34,562 nt of DNA from Acidimicrobiaceae bacterium. Its GTDB lineage: Bacteria > Actinomycetota > Acidimicrobiia > Acidimicrobiales > RAAP-2. A program made the position numbers and the translations under genes. Shown piece after piece: positions 17,219 through 24,840 of the stretch. The stretch's first letter is position 1, and every line of letters begins with the position of its first letter. The stretch spans positions 1 to 34,562 of the forward strand of contig JABEUR010000042.1 of NCBI GenBank assembly GCA_013044405.1, in the 5' to 3' direction. The notes beneath the pieces are model-generated. The model was given only the letters and a program-made list of their open reading frames with translations. It ran no database searches and was not told the origin of the DNA.

Positions 17219-18090
17219 CCACCATCGGAGTCGCGCTTGGCGCGCCTCCGTGTCTGGCTATCGACATCGGTGCGTCCAAGGTCGATGTCGCAGTCGTGAC
17301 TTCGAATGGTGTGGTTCACGACCGTGAGCGAATTCGGGTAAACCAACATCCAGATGATCTGTTCGAGGCCATCGGTTCAACCGCGGTCCGGATTCGCGAC
17401 GTCAGTGGGGTGAGTTTGGTGGGCGTGGGTTGCGCTGGACCCATGGCTCGTGGCGGAATGACCGTATCGCCACTTAACATCCGCGCTTGGAAGGATTTCC
17501 CTCTGACACCTAAGTTGCGCGCCCTACTCGGCGAGGATGTGCACGTCGATGGCGATGCCCGAGCTCTAGCGCTGGCCGAGGGCGGTTTCGGCGGAGCCGT
17601 GGGCGAGAGTTCTTTCATTTCGATGGTGGTTTCAACCGGCGTCGGTGGTGGCGTCGTGATCGACGGGCGGCTGCTCGATGGTGACTCGGGAAACGCCGGG
17701 CACATCGGTCATCTGAACGTGGTGCCTGGCGGCAATCTATGTTCCTGTGGAGCCTTCGGATGTCTCGAGGCTGAGGCTTCGGGATGGGCCATCGAAGCGC
17801 GCACGGGACGTTGTGCCCGCGACGCTGACGACGTCACGAAATCGAGGACTGGTGAGCTCGTTGGTAGGGCCGTCGGTTCGCTGTGTTCCGTACTGGATAT
17901 CAATTGCTGCTTCATCGGTGGATCGGTGGCATTGGGATTTGGTGAGGAGTTCTTCGCCGTTGCCAATAAGGCGGCCCATTCAATGGCGGCGTTGCCCTAC
18001 TCCAAGTCCTTGGAGATCTTGCCTACGGCACTCGGAGAGGACGGACCATTAATCGGAGCGGCCATGGTTGCGTGGCGAGGACATCGATGA
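17215..18090 (+). CDS. ROK family sugar kinase (glucokinase-like)
   Basis: A 291-residue ATP-dependent sugar kinase or sugar-binding protein of the ROK family. The phosphate-1 motif AIDIGASKVDVAVV lies at residues 15-28. The catalytic aspartate is expected in HVDGDARALALAE (Asp114), and the second phosphate motif is STGVGGGVVIDGRLL. The zinc-binding ROK signature GHIGH...CSCGAFGCLE is intact, with cysteines at 176, 178 and 183. No DNA-binding domain is attached, so this is the kinase rather than the repressor type. Glucose is the commonest substrate, but specificity is not fixed by these motifs. It lacks the extra features of polyphosphate glucokinases that I would look for. It overlaps the genes on both sides by four bases, indicating coupled translation. 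Confidence 0.88.
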   Translation: MTTIGVALGAPPCLAIDIGASKVDVAVVTSNGVVHDRERIRVNQHPDDLFEAIGSTAVRIRDVSGVSLVGVGCAGPMARGGMTVSPLNIRAWKDFPLTPKLRALLGEDVHVDGDARALALAEGGFGGAVGESSFISMVVSTGVGGGVVIDGRLLDGDSGNAGHIGHLNVVPGGNLCSCGAFGCLEAEASGWAIEARTGRCARDADDVTKSRTGELVGRAVGSLCSVLDINCCFIGGSVALGFGEEFFAVANKAAHSMAALPYSKSLEILPTALGEDGPLIGAAMVAWRGHR

Positions 18091-18341
18091 GACGTTTTTG
18101 GATTGGGGGTATCGGTCGCTATGTGTTGGGTCATCCTTCGAGCGCTGGACCCTTGTTGCTCGCCGGATGGGCACTTCGCAAGAAGCGATGGTGGCAACAA
18201 TGGCCCTTTCTTCCACTACCGGACGCCCGATACTGGGAGTTTCGAATCCATACGATGTATGGAGCTGGTCGAGTCCACGTAACACCCCAAGAAGCAGTCG
18301 GCGCCGCCAAGTGGGCAGTGTCCCAGCGCAGAAGGGGATAG
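18087..18341 (+). CDS. Small conserved actinobacterial protein
   Basis: An 84-residue basic, tryptophan-rich protein. The N-terminal half has a hydrophobic stretch (GPLLLAGWALRKKRWW); the second half has PFLPLPDARYWEFRIHTMYG, a pattern I recognise from small uncharacterised actinobacterial proteins usually found next to dcw-adjacent genes. No function is known. The ATG at 18087 overlaps the ROK kinase stop (ATGA) and has GGCGAGG about 7 nt upstream. The gene is easily missed because a long competing frame, running in from 18068 to the HNH gene, covers it. The conserved aromatic motif and clean start make me think it is real. Confidence 0.7.
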   Translation: MRRFWIGGIGRYVLGHPSSAGPLLLAGWALRKKRWWQQWPFLPLPDARYWEFRIHTMYGAGRVHVTPQEAVGAAKWAVSQRRRG

Positions 18342-18349
18342 TTCTCCTC

Positions 18350-18856
18350 GTGGCGCGAGTACTCCTTCTCAATGCGACCTTTGAACCCTTGCAGTTGGTG
18401 AGTGAGCGTCGTGCGGTGGTGCTCATGCTCGCCGGGCGCGCTGAGCCCATCGCCACGCCTGAACAACCAAACGTCTGTCGATCAGCGTCGGTGGTTATTG
18501 AGATCCCGGCCATTGTCCGGCTTCATGAAATGGTCCGTATCCCTTCGAAGGTCCGAACGCCACCCCTGACTAGGAGATCTCTGTTGCTCAGAGACAGTTA
18601 CCGATGCGCCTACTGTCTTGAGCACGCCGACACGATTGACCATGTGGTTCCCCGGAGTCGTGGAGGACGCCATGAATGGACCAATGTTGTTGCGGCCTGT
18701 CGCCACCACAATATGCAAAAGGGTGATCGTCTACTCGAGGAAATAGGCTGGCGGATGCATTTCGAGCCTCGGGTACCCGATGGTCCATGGTGGCGGTGGC
18801 GCCACGTCGCGGACCCCGACCCGCTGTGGGCGCCATATCTACCTCGCGCATCGTGA
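18350..18856 (+). CDS. HNH endonuclease family protein
   Basis: A 168-residue HNH protein. It begins with ARVLLLNATFEPLQLVSERRAVVLML, the conserved N-terminal region of a widespread actinobacterial and cyanobacterial HNH group. The nuclease-type finger follows: CAYC at residues 86-89, DHVVPRSRGG with Asp97-His98, a W-x-N at 110-112, then ACRHHNMQKGDR. The catalytic histidine, the asparagine and the zinc cysteines are all present. The cellular role is not known; these proteins are chromosomal and not tied to mobile elements. I chose the GTG at 18350, since the frame upstream (from 18068) is out of character and covers the small gene at 18087. Its AAGGGG is slightly far (12 nt). The stop overlaps the next gene (GTGA). 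Confidence 0.85.
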   Translation: MARVLLLNATFEPLQLVSERRAVVLMLAGRAEPIATPEQPNVCRSASVVIEIPAIVRLHEMVRIPSKVRTPPLTRRSLLLRDSYRCAYCLEHADTIDHVVPRSRGGRHEWTNVVAACRHHNMQKGDRLLEEIGWRMHFEPRVPDGPWWRWRHVADPDPLWAPYLPRAS

Positions 18857-19515
18857 CTGCTGAGTTGGCGGAACTTTACGACTACGCCTCGCTTCGACTG
18901 CTGGTCGAGACAACGATGTTGGTCATTGCAGTTCCCCGTCCAGTCGTGGTCATGGGAGGGAACCAATCGACTGTCGTTCTCGACCATGATGGTGTCGAGC
19001 ACTTGACGTTACGCCGGCGTCGTGGTGGAGGTGGGATGGTTCTCCTCCAACCTGGTGACCTCTGGGTCGACTGGTGGATCCCCGCCAACGACTCACGATG
19101 GTCCCAAGACGTTCGGGCAACTTCGATCAGAGCCGGATCATGGTGGCAGGAGACCTTGCAAGAATCTGGAATCACTCAAGTCTCAGTGCACACCGGCCCT
19201 CTTGAGGGAAATCCCGAGCACCGGGTGGTTTGTTTTGCCGGGAGTGGGCCCGGCGAAGTTTTCGTCCAGGGTCGTAAGACCGTGGGCATTACGCAATGGC
19301 GCGTTCGAGAAGGCGCCTTTCTCTCGAGTGTTCTTCACGCGGGTCCAACTTTTTCGCTTCTGAGTACTTTGGCCCACATTCCAGTTGGACTTCGATCGGC
19401 GTTGGACCATCAGACGATGTCGACACTCGAACTGAGCGACACCCGAGAGCTCATTGGATTGCTCGAGCACGCCTCTGAACCTCAAGTCGTGCGCCATCTT
19501 GAACTAGCTCTTTGA
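18853..19515 (+). CDS. Lipoate-protein ligase A / octanoyltransferase-like protein
   Basis: A 220-residue protein of the biotin/lipoate ligase fold, which attaches lipoate or octanoate to lipoyl domains of 2-oxoacid dehydrogenases and the glycine cleavage H protein. The substrate loop RRRGGGG is at residues 55-61, followed by QPGDLWVDW. Further on, VVCFAGSGPGEVFVQGRKTVGITQWR holds Cys127 and Lys142; the lysine matches the conserved ligase/transferase lysine. A cysteine in this place is also typical of LipM-type octanoyltransferases, so ligase and transferase are both possible. It has no C-terminal LplA accessory domain. The GTG start overlaps the HNH stop. It is the last gene before the mraZ promoter region, with no clear terminator after it. 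Confidence 0.8.
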   Translation: MTAELAELYDYASLRLLVETTMLVIAVPRPVVVMGGNQSTVVLDHDGVEHLTLRRRRGGGGMVLLQPGDLWVDWWIPANDSRWSQDVRATSIRAGSWWQETLQESGITQVSVHTGPLEGNPEHRVVCFAGSGPGEVFVQGRKTVGITQWRVREGAFLSSVLHAGPTFSLLSTLAHIPVGLRSALDHQTMSTLELSDTRELIGLLEHASEPQVVRHLELAL

Positions 19516-19596
19516 GATTGGCTTTTCCTCAATTATTGGTCTGAACTGGGGCCCGACACGTGTAACGGCTGATTTTGGCATACCACTGGTGTGAAA

Positions 19597-19626
19597 TTGA
19601 CGCGAAGTGGGGTCTAATGGTGTAAT
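19597..19626 (+). promoter_or_regulatory. Putative mraZ (dcw cluster) promoter
   Basis: TTGACG at 19597-19602 matches the -35 consensus at five positions. TGTAAT at 19621-19626 matches the -10 consensus at five positions, with an 18 bp spacer. Transcription would start near 19633, about 40 nt before the mraZ start codon. The 10-bp-spaced TGG repeats lie across the spacer, the -10 box and the start site, which is the right place for repression. Confidence 0.6.
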
Positions 19627-19650
19627 GTGCCATGAAGTGGAGAGAAGTGG
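19607..19650 (+). promoter_or_regulatory. Candidate MraZ operator: five repeats at 10-bp spacing
   Basis: GTGG (19607), ATGG (19617), GTGC (19627), GTGG (19637) and GTGG (19647) recur at exactly 10 bp steps, three of them inside identical GAAGTGG heptamers. MraZ proteins are known to bind direct TGGG-type repeats with 5-nt spacers (10 bp period) in front of mraZ. The agreement in motif, period and location is strong, although the third copy is degenerate. It predicts autoregulation of the whole cluster by MraZ. Confidence 0.72.
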
Positions 19651-19671
19651 TGGATCCACGGAAGGATGCTT

Positions 19672-20091
19672 ATGCTCGGGTTCGTTGGCCAGTTTCAGCA
19701 CACGCTGGATAGCAAAGGTCGACTCATCCTGCCCGCGAGGTTCCGCCCAGAGTTTGAACGAGGGGGACACCTCAGTCCGAATACGGAAGGGTGTATCGCT
19801 CTTTGGACCCCGGGCGAGTTCGCTCGCCAGAGTGAAGAGCATCTCGAGCGAAGTCGAACAGGTGGGCCACTCGACCGTCAACAGATGCGCTACTGGGCCG
19901 CCAACTCCTCAGACGCTGAGTTCGACAAACAAGGTCGATTCGCCCTGCCCGCCGCCATTCGAGACTACGGAAAATTGACCGGCGAAGTCTTGATCGTAGG
20001 CGCCATTGATCACGTCGAACTCTGGAATCCGACGACGTATGACGAACAAGTGAACGCAGCGGGAGAGCTGTTCAAACAAGGCAGTAACTAG
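19672..20091 (+). CDS. mraZ: Division/cell wall cluster transcriptional regulator MraZ
   Basis: A 139-residue DNA-binding regulator with two swapped-hairpin AbrB-type domains. Each carries the MraZ signature: HTLDSKGRLILPARFR at about residues 10-25 and FDKQGRFALPAAIRDY at about residues 84-99. Known relatives form a ring-shaped oligomer, bind repeats in front of their own gene and repress the dcw cluster. The start was set at the second ATG (19672), which has GGAAGG at 6 nt; the ATG at 19666 directly abuts that purine run. Candidate operator repeats overlap the promoter just upstream. rsmH follows after a 116 nt structured gap. Confidence 0.95.
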   Translation: MLGFVGQFQHTLDSKGRLILPARFRPEFERGGHLSPNTEGCIALWTPGEFARQSEEHLERSRTGGPLDRQQMRYWAANSSDAEFDKQGRFALPAAIRDYGKLTGEVLIVGAIDHVELWNPTTYDEQVNAAGELFKQGSN

Positions 20092-20130
20092 TGAAAGGCG
20101 GGCATGAGACATGTCGGTCGCGGACCATGC

Positions 20131-20205
20131 GCAGCCTGGCAATCGCCTCGGTGAGGGGAGGAACCTCCTCCGCCCTCTTCCCCTTCGAGGCGATTGAAAG
20201 GCTGC
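20131..20205 (+). promoter_or_regulatory. Long hairpin in rsmH leader (candidate mraW-type RNA motif)
   Basis: GCAGCCT (20131-20137) pairs with AGGCTGC (20199-20205), and CAATCGCCTCG (20140-20150) pairs with CGAGGCGATTG (20186-20196). They are separated only by a GG/AA internal loop that could form tandem G-A pairs. Inside, GAGGGGA (20153-20159) can pair with TCCCCTT (20179-20185). The 3' arm contains the GAAAGG ribosome binding site of rsmH and ends two bases before its ATG, so folding should block translation. A conserved structured RNA called the mraW motif has been described before mraW (rsmH) in actinobacteria; membership is likely but not checked. Confidence 0.65.
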
Positions 20206-20207
20206 AG

Positions 20208-21149
20208 ATGGCCCAGGACAGTTATCACCTTCCAGTACTCGTCAGTGAGATCGTTGAGCTGTTCGCGGCCTTGCCTGCCGGGGTGGTCATCGATGCCACG
20301 CTGGGTGGCGGCGGACACGCCGGTGCAATTTTGCGTTCCGCTCCCCAGATCCGCATAGTGGGAATCGACCGGGATCCGGAGGCACGCACGTACGCCAAGC
20401 ACTTTCTTGAGCCCTTTGGCGACCGCGTCCTGATCGTCGATAGCACGTTCGCTGAGATCGCCACCGTTGTCACTGATCAACGGCACTTTATCGGCCGACA
20501 GCCGATTGTCGGGGTTTTGATGGACCTGGGTGTTTCCTCGCATCAACTCGATGAAGCCGGCCGGGGTTTCTCATTTCGCTCCGAAGCGCCGCTCGATATG
20601 CGGATGGATCCAACTACAGGTCAAACAGCAGCACAGTTGCTGAGTCGTATGGACCGTCACGAATTGACCCGAATTCTGCGCGAAAATGGAGAGAATCGAT
20701 TCGCTGGATCGATTGCTAAGTCGGTCATCGAACGTCAACCACAGACGACGGGAGAGTTGACCCAGGCAGTCGAGCGTGCCGTACCGATGGCAGCTCGACG
20801 TCGCGGGCATGTGGCCACGCGTGTCTTTCAGGCGTTGCGCATCTTGGTCAACGCCGAGCAAGAGCAGTTGGTCGACGGTCTGGACGCTGCAATTGAGGTG
20901 GTCGCTCCTGAAGGCGTCGTTGCCGTGATCTCGTATCACTCGGGTGAGGATCGGGTGGTCAAGTCCGTCTTCCATGAGGCTTCGACGGGCGGATGCCACT
21001 GTCCTGCGGATTTGGGTTGTGTCTGCGGTGCGGTCCCTACGGTTTCAGTATTCAAGGCAAGTGCACAACTAGCTGGCACTTCCGAAATTGAACTGAACCC
21101 CCGCTCTCGTTCTGCGCGGCTGCGCATCGCAAGAAAGCTCGCCCAATGA
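20208..21149 (+). CDS. rsmH: 16S rRNA (cytosine1402-N4)-methyltransferase
   Basis: Methylates the N4 of C1402 in the decoding centre of 16S rRNA, with SAM as donor; formerly called mraW. The 313-residue product starts MAQDSYHLPVLVSEIVE, then carries the SAM-binding VIDATLGGGGHAGAIL (about residues 26-41), GIDRDPEA, LMDLGVSSHQLDEAGRGFSF, and DMRMDPTTG. Near the end are RRGHVATRVFQALRILVN, VISYHSGEDRVVK and a cysteine-rich GCHCPADLGCVCG insert common in actinobacterial members. I chose the ATG at 20208. The frame is open back to a GTG at 20091 next to the mraZ stop, but that extension covers a long hairpin and lacks family residues. The stop overlaps the FtsL-like start (ATGA). Confidence 0.95.
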   Translation: MAQDSYHLPVLVSEIVELFAALPAGVVIDATLGGGGHAGAILRSAPQIRIVGIDRDPEARTYAKHFLEPFGDRVLIVDSTFAEIATVVTDQRHFIGRQPIVGVLMDLGVSSHQLDEAGRGFSFRSEAPLDMRMDPTTGQTAAQLLSRMDRHELTRILRENGENRFAGSIAKSVIERQPQTTGELTQAVERAVPMAARRRGHVATRVFQALRILVNAEQEQLVDGLDAAIEVVAPEGVVAVISYHSGEDRVVKSVFHEASTGGCHCPADLGCVCGAVPTVSVFKASAQLAGTSEIELNPRSRSARLRIARKLAQ

Positions 21150-21598
21150 GTGTCATTGCCTTTCCACGACCGATTGACACCAGGCGGCATCGACCAAAAG
21201 TCGATCCAACAGCCCGACAGCCTTCTCACCGTGCTGGCGCGCCTCGGCGTCGTGCCGTCCTTTCAATATGGCGAGGTGCCTCGACGACGCGACGAGCGGC
21301 CATGGTGGTGATGTTGGCTATCACGATGTCGTTGGCAGGCAGCATGATTGTGGCAAACCGGCAGATTCAGTTGCACACCTTGCAAAGCCAGTTGTTACTC
21401 GAGCAGTCCACCTATGCTGTTCAGGTGGGTTCCTTGACAGTCAAGTCAGCGCCCAGCCAGATAGCCACTCGGGCCGGCGCCCTGCACTTGGTCGATCCAA
21501 TCTCGGTGACGCAAGTCCCGTCTACGTCACTTGATGCGCCTCTGCCTCTACCGAAGTTTTTGGGTACTGCAACGGCAACATCAAGGACGATTCGGTGA
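21146..21598 (+). CDS. FtsL-like septum formation protein
   Basis: A 150-residue bitopic membrane protein placed exactly where ftsL lies in dcw clusters. A basic, proline-rich cytoplasmic tail (about residues 1-50) is followed by one membrane helix (AAMVVMLAITMSLAGSMIV). A short predicted coiled coil outside follows (ANRQIQLHTLQSQLLLEQSTYAVQVGSLT), and then a Pro/Ser/Thr-rich end. FtsL joins FtsQ and FtsB at the division site and helps activate FtsW-FtsI. FtsL sequences are too divergent for identity from motifs, so this call rests on topology and position. Start and stop overlap rsmH and ftsI by four bases each. Confidence 0.75.
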   Translation: MSVIAFPRPIDTRRHRPKVDPTARQPSHRAGAPRRRAVLSIWRGASTTRRAAMVVMLAITMSLAGSMIVANRQIQLHTLQSQLLLEQSTYAVQVGSLTVKSAPSQIATRAGALHLVDPISVTQVPSTSLDAPLPLPKFLGTATATSRTIR

Positions 21599-23433
21599 GT
21601 TCGCATTACACCTCGACGCACAGCCGACCACGAGCACAGGGTCAGCAACGCAGAGCTACGTCGCCCGGCGCTCGACGAGTGCTCCTCGTTCGGGGCCTTC
21701 TCGCAATCGCCTTTGCGGCGCTGGGTGTACGTCTCTTCTTCCTCCAAGTGGTCAACCATGCGCACTACGCGCGCCTCTCGGTCGCCCAGGTCCGTGTAGA
21801 CCTCACCACCACTGCACTGCGTGCGGGAATCTACGATCGTCATGGGCAGATACTCGCGGTATCGAGGCCGACCTCCATGGTGATCGCTGACGACTTTCAA
21901 ATCTCGCATCCAGCGCGTGAGGCCGAGGCAATGTCAAAATTGGTCCAGGTTCCGACGCCGAAACTCACGAAGTTACTCTCGGAGAAGAATGGCTACGTTG
22001 TCTTGAACAATCGGCTAGATCTGACCAGTGGACACAAACTTGCTGCAATGGTCTTCCCGGGAATAGTGGTCCAAGATTCGTCGGTCCGCACCTATCCCAA
22101 TGGACCGATAGCCACCTCGCTGATTGGTGGCGTGAACGCATCAGGTTCTGGTTCAGCTGGTCTGGAATACGAGTACCAGTCAATGCTCGCCGGTCAAACC
22201 GGGATCACTCGCGCATTCGTGTCCGCGTCAGGCGTGAATCTGCCCAGTTCGTACTCCACCGTGATTAAGAAGGCCAAGCCGGGTGTCGGTCTCGAACTCA
22301 CCATCGACACGTCACTGCAGTACGTCGCCGAACGGGTTTTGGCCCGGCAACTGGCCACAACCAAGGCAGTCTCGGGAGTCGTCGTCGTCATGGACGTGAA
22401 GACCGGTGAGATTTTGGCGGACGCCTCGTTGGTCAACACGAAGTCGAATCCAGGGGTTCTAGGCAAGGATCCGGCCTGGGGAACGACCGTTGGGTTTCCG
22501 GGTATCGAGCAGACCATCAATAATCTTGCCTTTACTCAAGCCTTTGAGCCAGGATCGGTCTTCAAGGTGGTCACCTTCTCCGCTGCGCTACAGGCGGGAT
22601 TGATTACGCCCAACACCGTCTTTACGGTGCCCAATTCTGTGGTTGTCGGGGGGCGTCTGTTTCACGACGCCGAAGTTCACGGGCTCTTGCACCTCACCGC
22701 CACCCAGGTCATTGCGCAGTCTTCGAACATCGGAACGTATCTCATTGGTAAGCGGGTAGGCGAGAGCGGGCTGCTCGCCCAGGTGGAGCGCCTCGGCTTC
22801 GGTCAACGCACCAGTGTCAATTTCCCTGGTGAAACGTCGGGCCTCTTGGTCAACGCGGCCAATTGGTACGCGAGCGACGAAGTCGCCATGCCAATCGGTC
22901 AAGTCGATGCCGTACCGCCTATCCAGGTTTTGGACGCGTACAACACCATTGCCAATGGCGGGGTCTTTGTAGAACCCAAACTCGTGCGTGGTTACGTCTA
23001 TTCAAACGGTACGGTGCAAGCCACGCCACCAAGTCCGCATCGAGTGGCGATCTCGCCAAACGTCGACGCGACCATGAATCGAATGCTCGAGCAGGTGGTT
23101 CTTTCCGGAACAGGTACCAGTGCGATCATCCCTGGATACAGTGTCGCGGGCAAGACTGGAACCGCGACGATTCCTTACCCGGGTAAGGATCTCTTGTTGA
23201 ACGGACAGTTCAACGCTCTGTTCGTGGGCTACGCACCGGCCAACGCACCCGTGCTTTCGATGGTCGTGGTGGTCGAGCGACCGTTGACCTCGATCTATGG
23301 CGGTGCCGTCGCAGCGCCAATATTTCAAACAGTGATGTCCTACGCTCTGCACCATTACGGGATTCCTTCCAACGGCACCGTCGTCAAGCCCTTGACTGGA
23401 CCCGGAGCGAGTATTGCGTCGGACGTGACCTGA
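21595..23433 (+). CDS. ftsI: Septal peptidoglycan transpeptidase (penicillin-binding protein, FtsI/PbpB)
   Basis: Crosslinks septal peptidoglycan together with the FtsW polymerase. The 612-residue class B penicillin-binding protein has a basic cytoplasmic start, one membrane helix (about residues 30-50), a dimerisation domain (about 60-230) with LRAGIYDRHGQILA, and a C-terminal transpeptidase domain. The catalytic motifs are intact: SVFK with Ser321, SSN at 376-378, and KTG at 520-522. No PASTA domains are attached, unlike PBPs of some Gram-positive bacteria. The GTG start overlaps the upstream stop (GTGA), and the stop TGA shares one base with the murE ATG. Confidence 0.95.
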   Translation: MSSHYTSTHSRPRAQGQQRRATSPGARRVLLVRGLLAIAFAALGVRLFFLQVVNHAHYARLSVAQVRVDLTTTALRAGIYDRHGQILAVSRPTSMVIADDFQISHPAREAEAMSKLVQVPTPKLTKLLSEKNGYVVLNNRLDLTSGHKLAAMVFPGIVVQDSSVRTYPNGPIATSLIGGVNASGSGSAGLEYEYQSMLAGQTGITRAFVSASGVNLPSSYSTVIKKAKPGVGLELTIDTSLQYVAERVLARQLATTKAVSGVVVVMDVKTGEILADASLVNTKSNPGVLGKDPAWGTTVGFPGIEQTINNLAFTQAFEPGSVFKVVTFSAALQAGLITPNTVFTVPNSVVVGGRLFHDAEVHGLLHLTATQVIAQSSNIGTYLIGKRVGESGLLAQVERLGFGQRTSVNFPGETSGLLVNAANWYASDEVAMPIGQVDAVPPIQVLDAYNTIANGGVFVEPKLVRGYVYSNGTVQATPPSPHRVAISPNVDATMNRMLEQVVLSGTGTSAIIPGYSVAGKTGTATIPYPGKDLLLNGQFNALFVGYAPANAPVLSMVVVVERPLTSIYGGAVAAPIFQTVMSYALHHYGIPSNGTVVKPLTGPGASIASDVT

Positions 23434-24833
23434 TGCAGCTCGGAGATATCCTCGAAGACCTCACCCTCGATGTAGCGATTGGGAGTATCGAGATCGGTCG
23501 CGTGGATTCTGATTCGCGCAGTTGCCGACCGGGTTCGCTCTTCTTCGCCTTGCCGGGCCAGACCAGTCACGGTTCGAGATATGCGCGAGACGCAGAACTC
23601 GGTGGTGCAGTCTGCATCGTTTCGAGCGAGCCTCTTGAAGGACTAGGCGTCCCGGTTGTCCAAGTGCCGTCTAGCCAGTTGTTCGCTTTGTGCGCCCATT
23701 CGAGTTCGGTCGTCGTTGGCGAGCCCGAACGTCGGACCCAACTGGTCGGCGTGACCGGAACTAATGGCAAGACAACTGTTACCACTCTCGTGGCCTCCCT
23801 CGCGCGCGCCATCGGTTGGAACGGAGCGAACATCGGCACGTTGACCAATGAACGAACTACTCCGAGCTCACCGGAACTCTTTCGCACGCTCGAGCGCATG
23901 GTGGGACAGTTCGACCCAGAGGTGACCCGCTCTCTTGTCGCAATGGAGGTATCGAGCCACGCAATTGACCAGCGAAGAATCGAGGGGTTGACCTTCAAGG
24001 TCGTTGCGTTCACCAATCTCGGCCACGACCATCTCGATTATCACCAGACGATGGAGCGGTACTTTGAAACCAAGGCCCAACTGTTTACGCTTGAACATGC
24101 GCAGCGGGCCGTCGTTTGGGCCGACGACCCCTACGGTGCTCGACTCGCCGACCTCACCGACCTGCCGGTGACCGCAGTGTCTCGAAGTGAAGCCTCCCAG
24201 GTACAGACGTCGTTGCGCGGCACCACCTTCGTATGGCACGAACTGGTTGTGAACTCACCGCTGATTGGTGGCTACAACGTCGAGAACTCGTTGATGGCGA
24301 TGTCCATCATGCGATCGCTCGGTGCGCGCGAAATCGATATCGCCAGAGCCATGAGTGAAGTCCCATCGATTCCTGGACGTTTCGAACTCGTTTCGACGGG
24401 ACAGATCACCGTGGTCGTGGATTACGCCCACACTCCCGAAGGTCTTCGTCGACTCCTCAGTGACGTGCGAGAGCTGATGGACGACGGTCAACTCATCACC
24501 GTCTTTGGTTGTGGTGGAGACCGTGACCGCGACAAGCGTCCCCAGATGGGGAGTGTTGTAACTTCGCTGTCCGATATAACCATCGTGACCTCGGATAATC
24601 CGCGTTCGGAGCCGCCAGATGCCATTATTGATGCCATCATGGTCGGTGTCGCTGCGGATTCGCACGTCTATCGTTTGAGCGATCGAAGAAGCGCCATCGC
24701 CAAGGCGCTCGAGATCGCCGAACCAGGTGACGTCGTGGTGTTAGCTGGAAAGGGCCACGAGACAACTCAGGTTGTCGGTGACCAAATGCTGCCCTTTGAC
24801 GATCGCGTCGTCGCAAAGGAATTACTGAGGTGA
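23433..24833 (+). CDS. murE: UDP-MurNAc-tripeptide ligase MurE, meso-DAP type
   Basis: Adds the third amino acid to UDP-MurNAc-L-Ala-D-Glu in the cytoplasm, using ATP. The 466-residue protein has the Mur ligase P-loop TGTNGKT at 108-114, VAMEVSSHAIDQRR, NLGHDHLDYH, and the carbamylated-lysine region FETKAQLF (Lys214). The substrate motif DNPRSEPPD begins at 388; DNPR is the known signature of meso-diaminopimelate-adding enzymes, whereas lysine-adding ones carry other residues. The wall is therefore probably DAP-type. Its length is normal, so it is not fused to MurF. murF normally comes next but is absent: mraY begins only 7 bp after the stop. Confidence 0.96.
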   Translation: MQLGDILEDLTLDVAIGSIEIGRVDSDSRSCRPGSLFFALPGQTSHGSRYARDAELGGAVCIVSSEPLEGLGVPVVQVPSSQLFALCAHSSSVVVGEPERRTQLVGVTGTNGKTTVTTLVASLARAIGWNGANIGTLTNERTTPSSPELFRTLERMVGQFDPEVTRSLVAMEVSSHAIDQRRIEGLTFKVVAFTNLGHDHLDYHQTMERYFETKAQLFTLEHAQRAVVWADDPYGARLADLTDLPVTAVSRSEASQVQTSLRGTTFVWHELVVNSPLIGGYNVENSLMAMSIMRSLGAREIDIARAMSEVPSIPGRFELVSTGQITVVVDYAHTPEGLRRLLSDVRELMDDGQLITVFGCGGDRDRDKRPQMGSVVTSLSDITIVTSDNPRSEPPDAIIDAIMVGVAADSHVYRLSDRRSAIAKALEIAEPGDVVVLAGKGHETTQVVGDQMLPFDDRVVAKELLR

Positions 24834-24840
24834 GGGCCCA

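Noticed and set aside
18068..18349. Upstream extension of the HNH gene
   Set aside because: It overlaps the ROK kinase end and the small conserved gene in another frame, and does not resemble the HNH family.
19512..19536. Short inverted repeat TTGAG/CTCAA after the lipoate-ligase-like gene as a terminator
   Set aside because: The stem has only five AT-rich pairs with an 11-nt loop and no following T-run.
20091..20207. N-terminal extension of rsmH from a GTG next to the mraZ stop
   Set aside because: The residues do not match RsmH, and the stretch forms a long hairpin. The ATG at 20208 has its own ribosome binding site and the expected family start.
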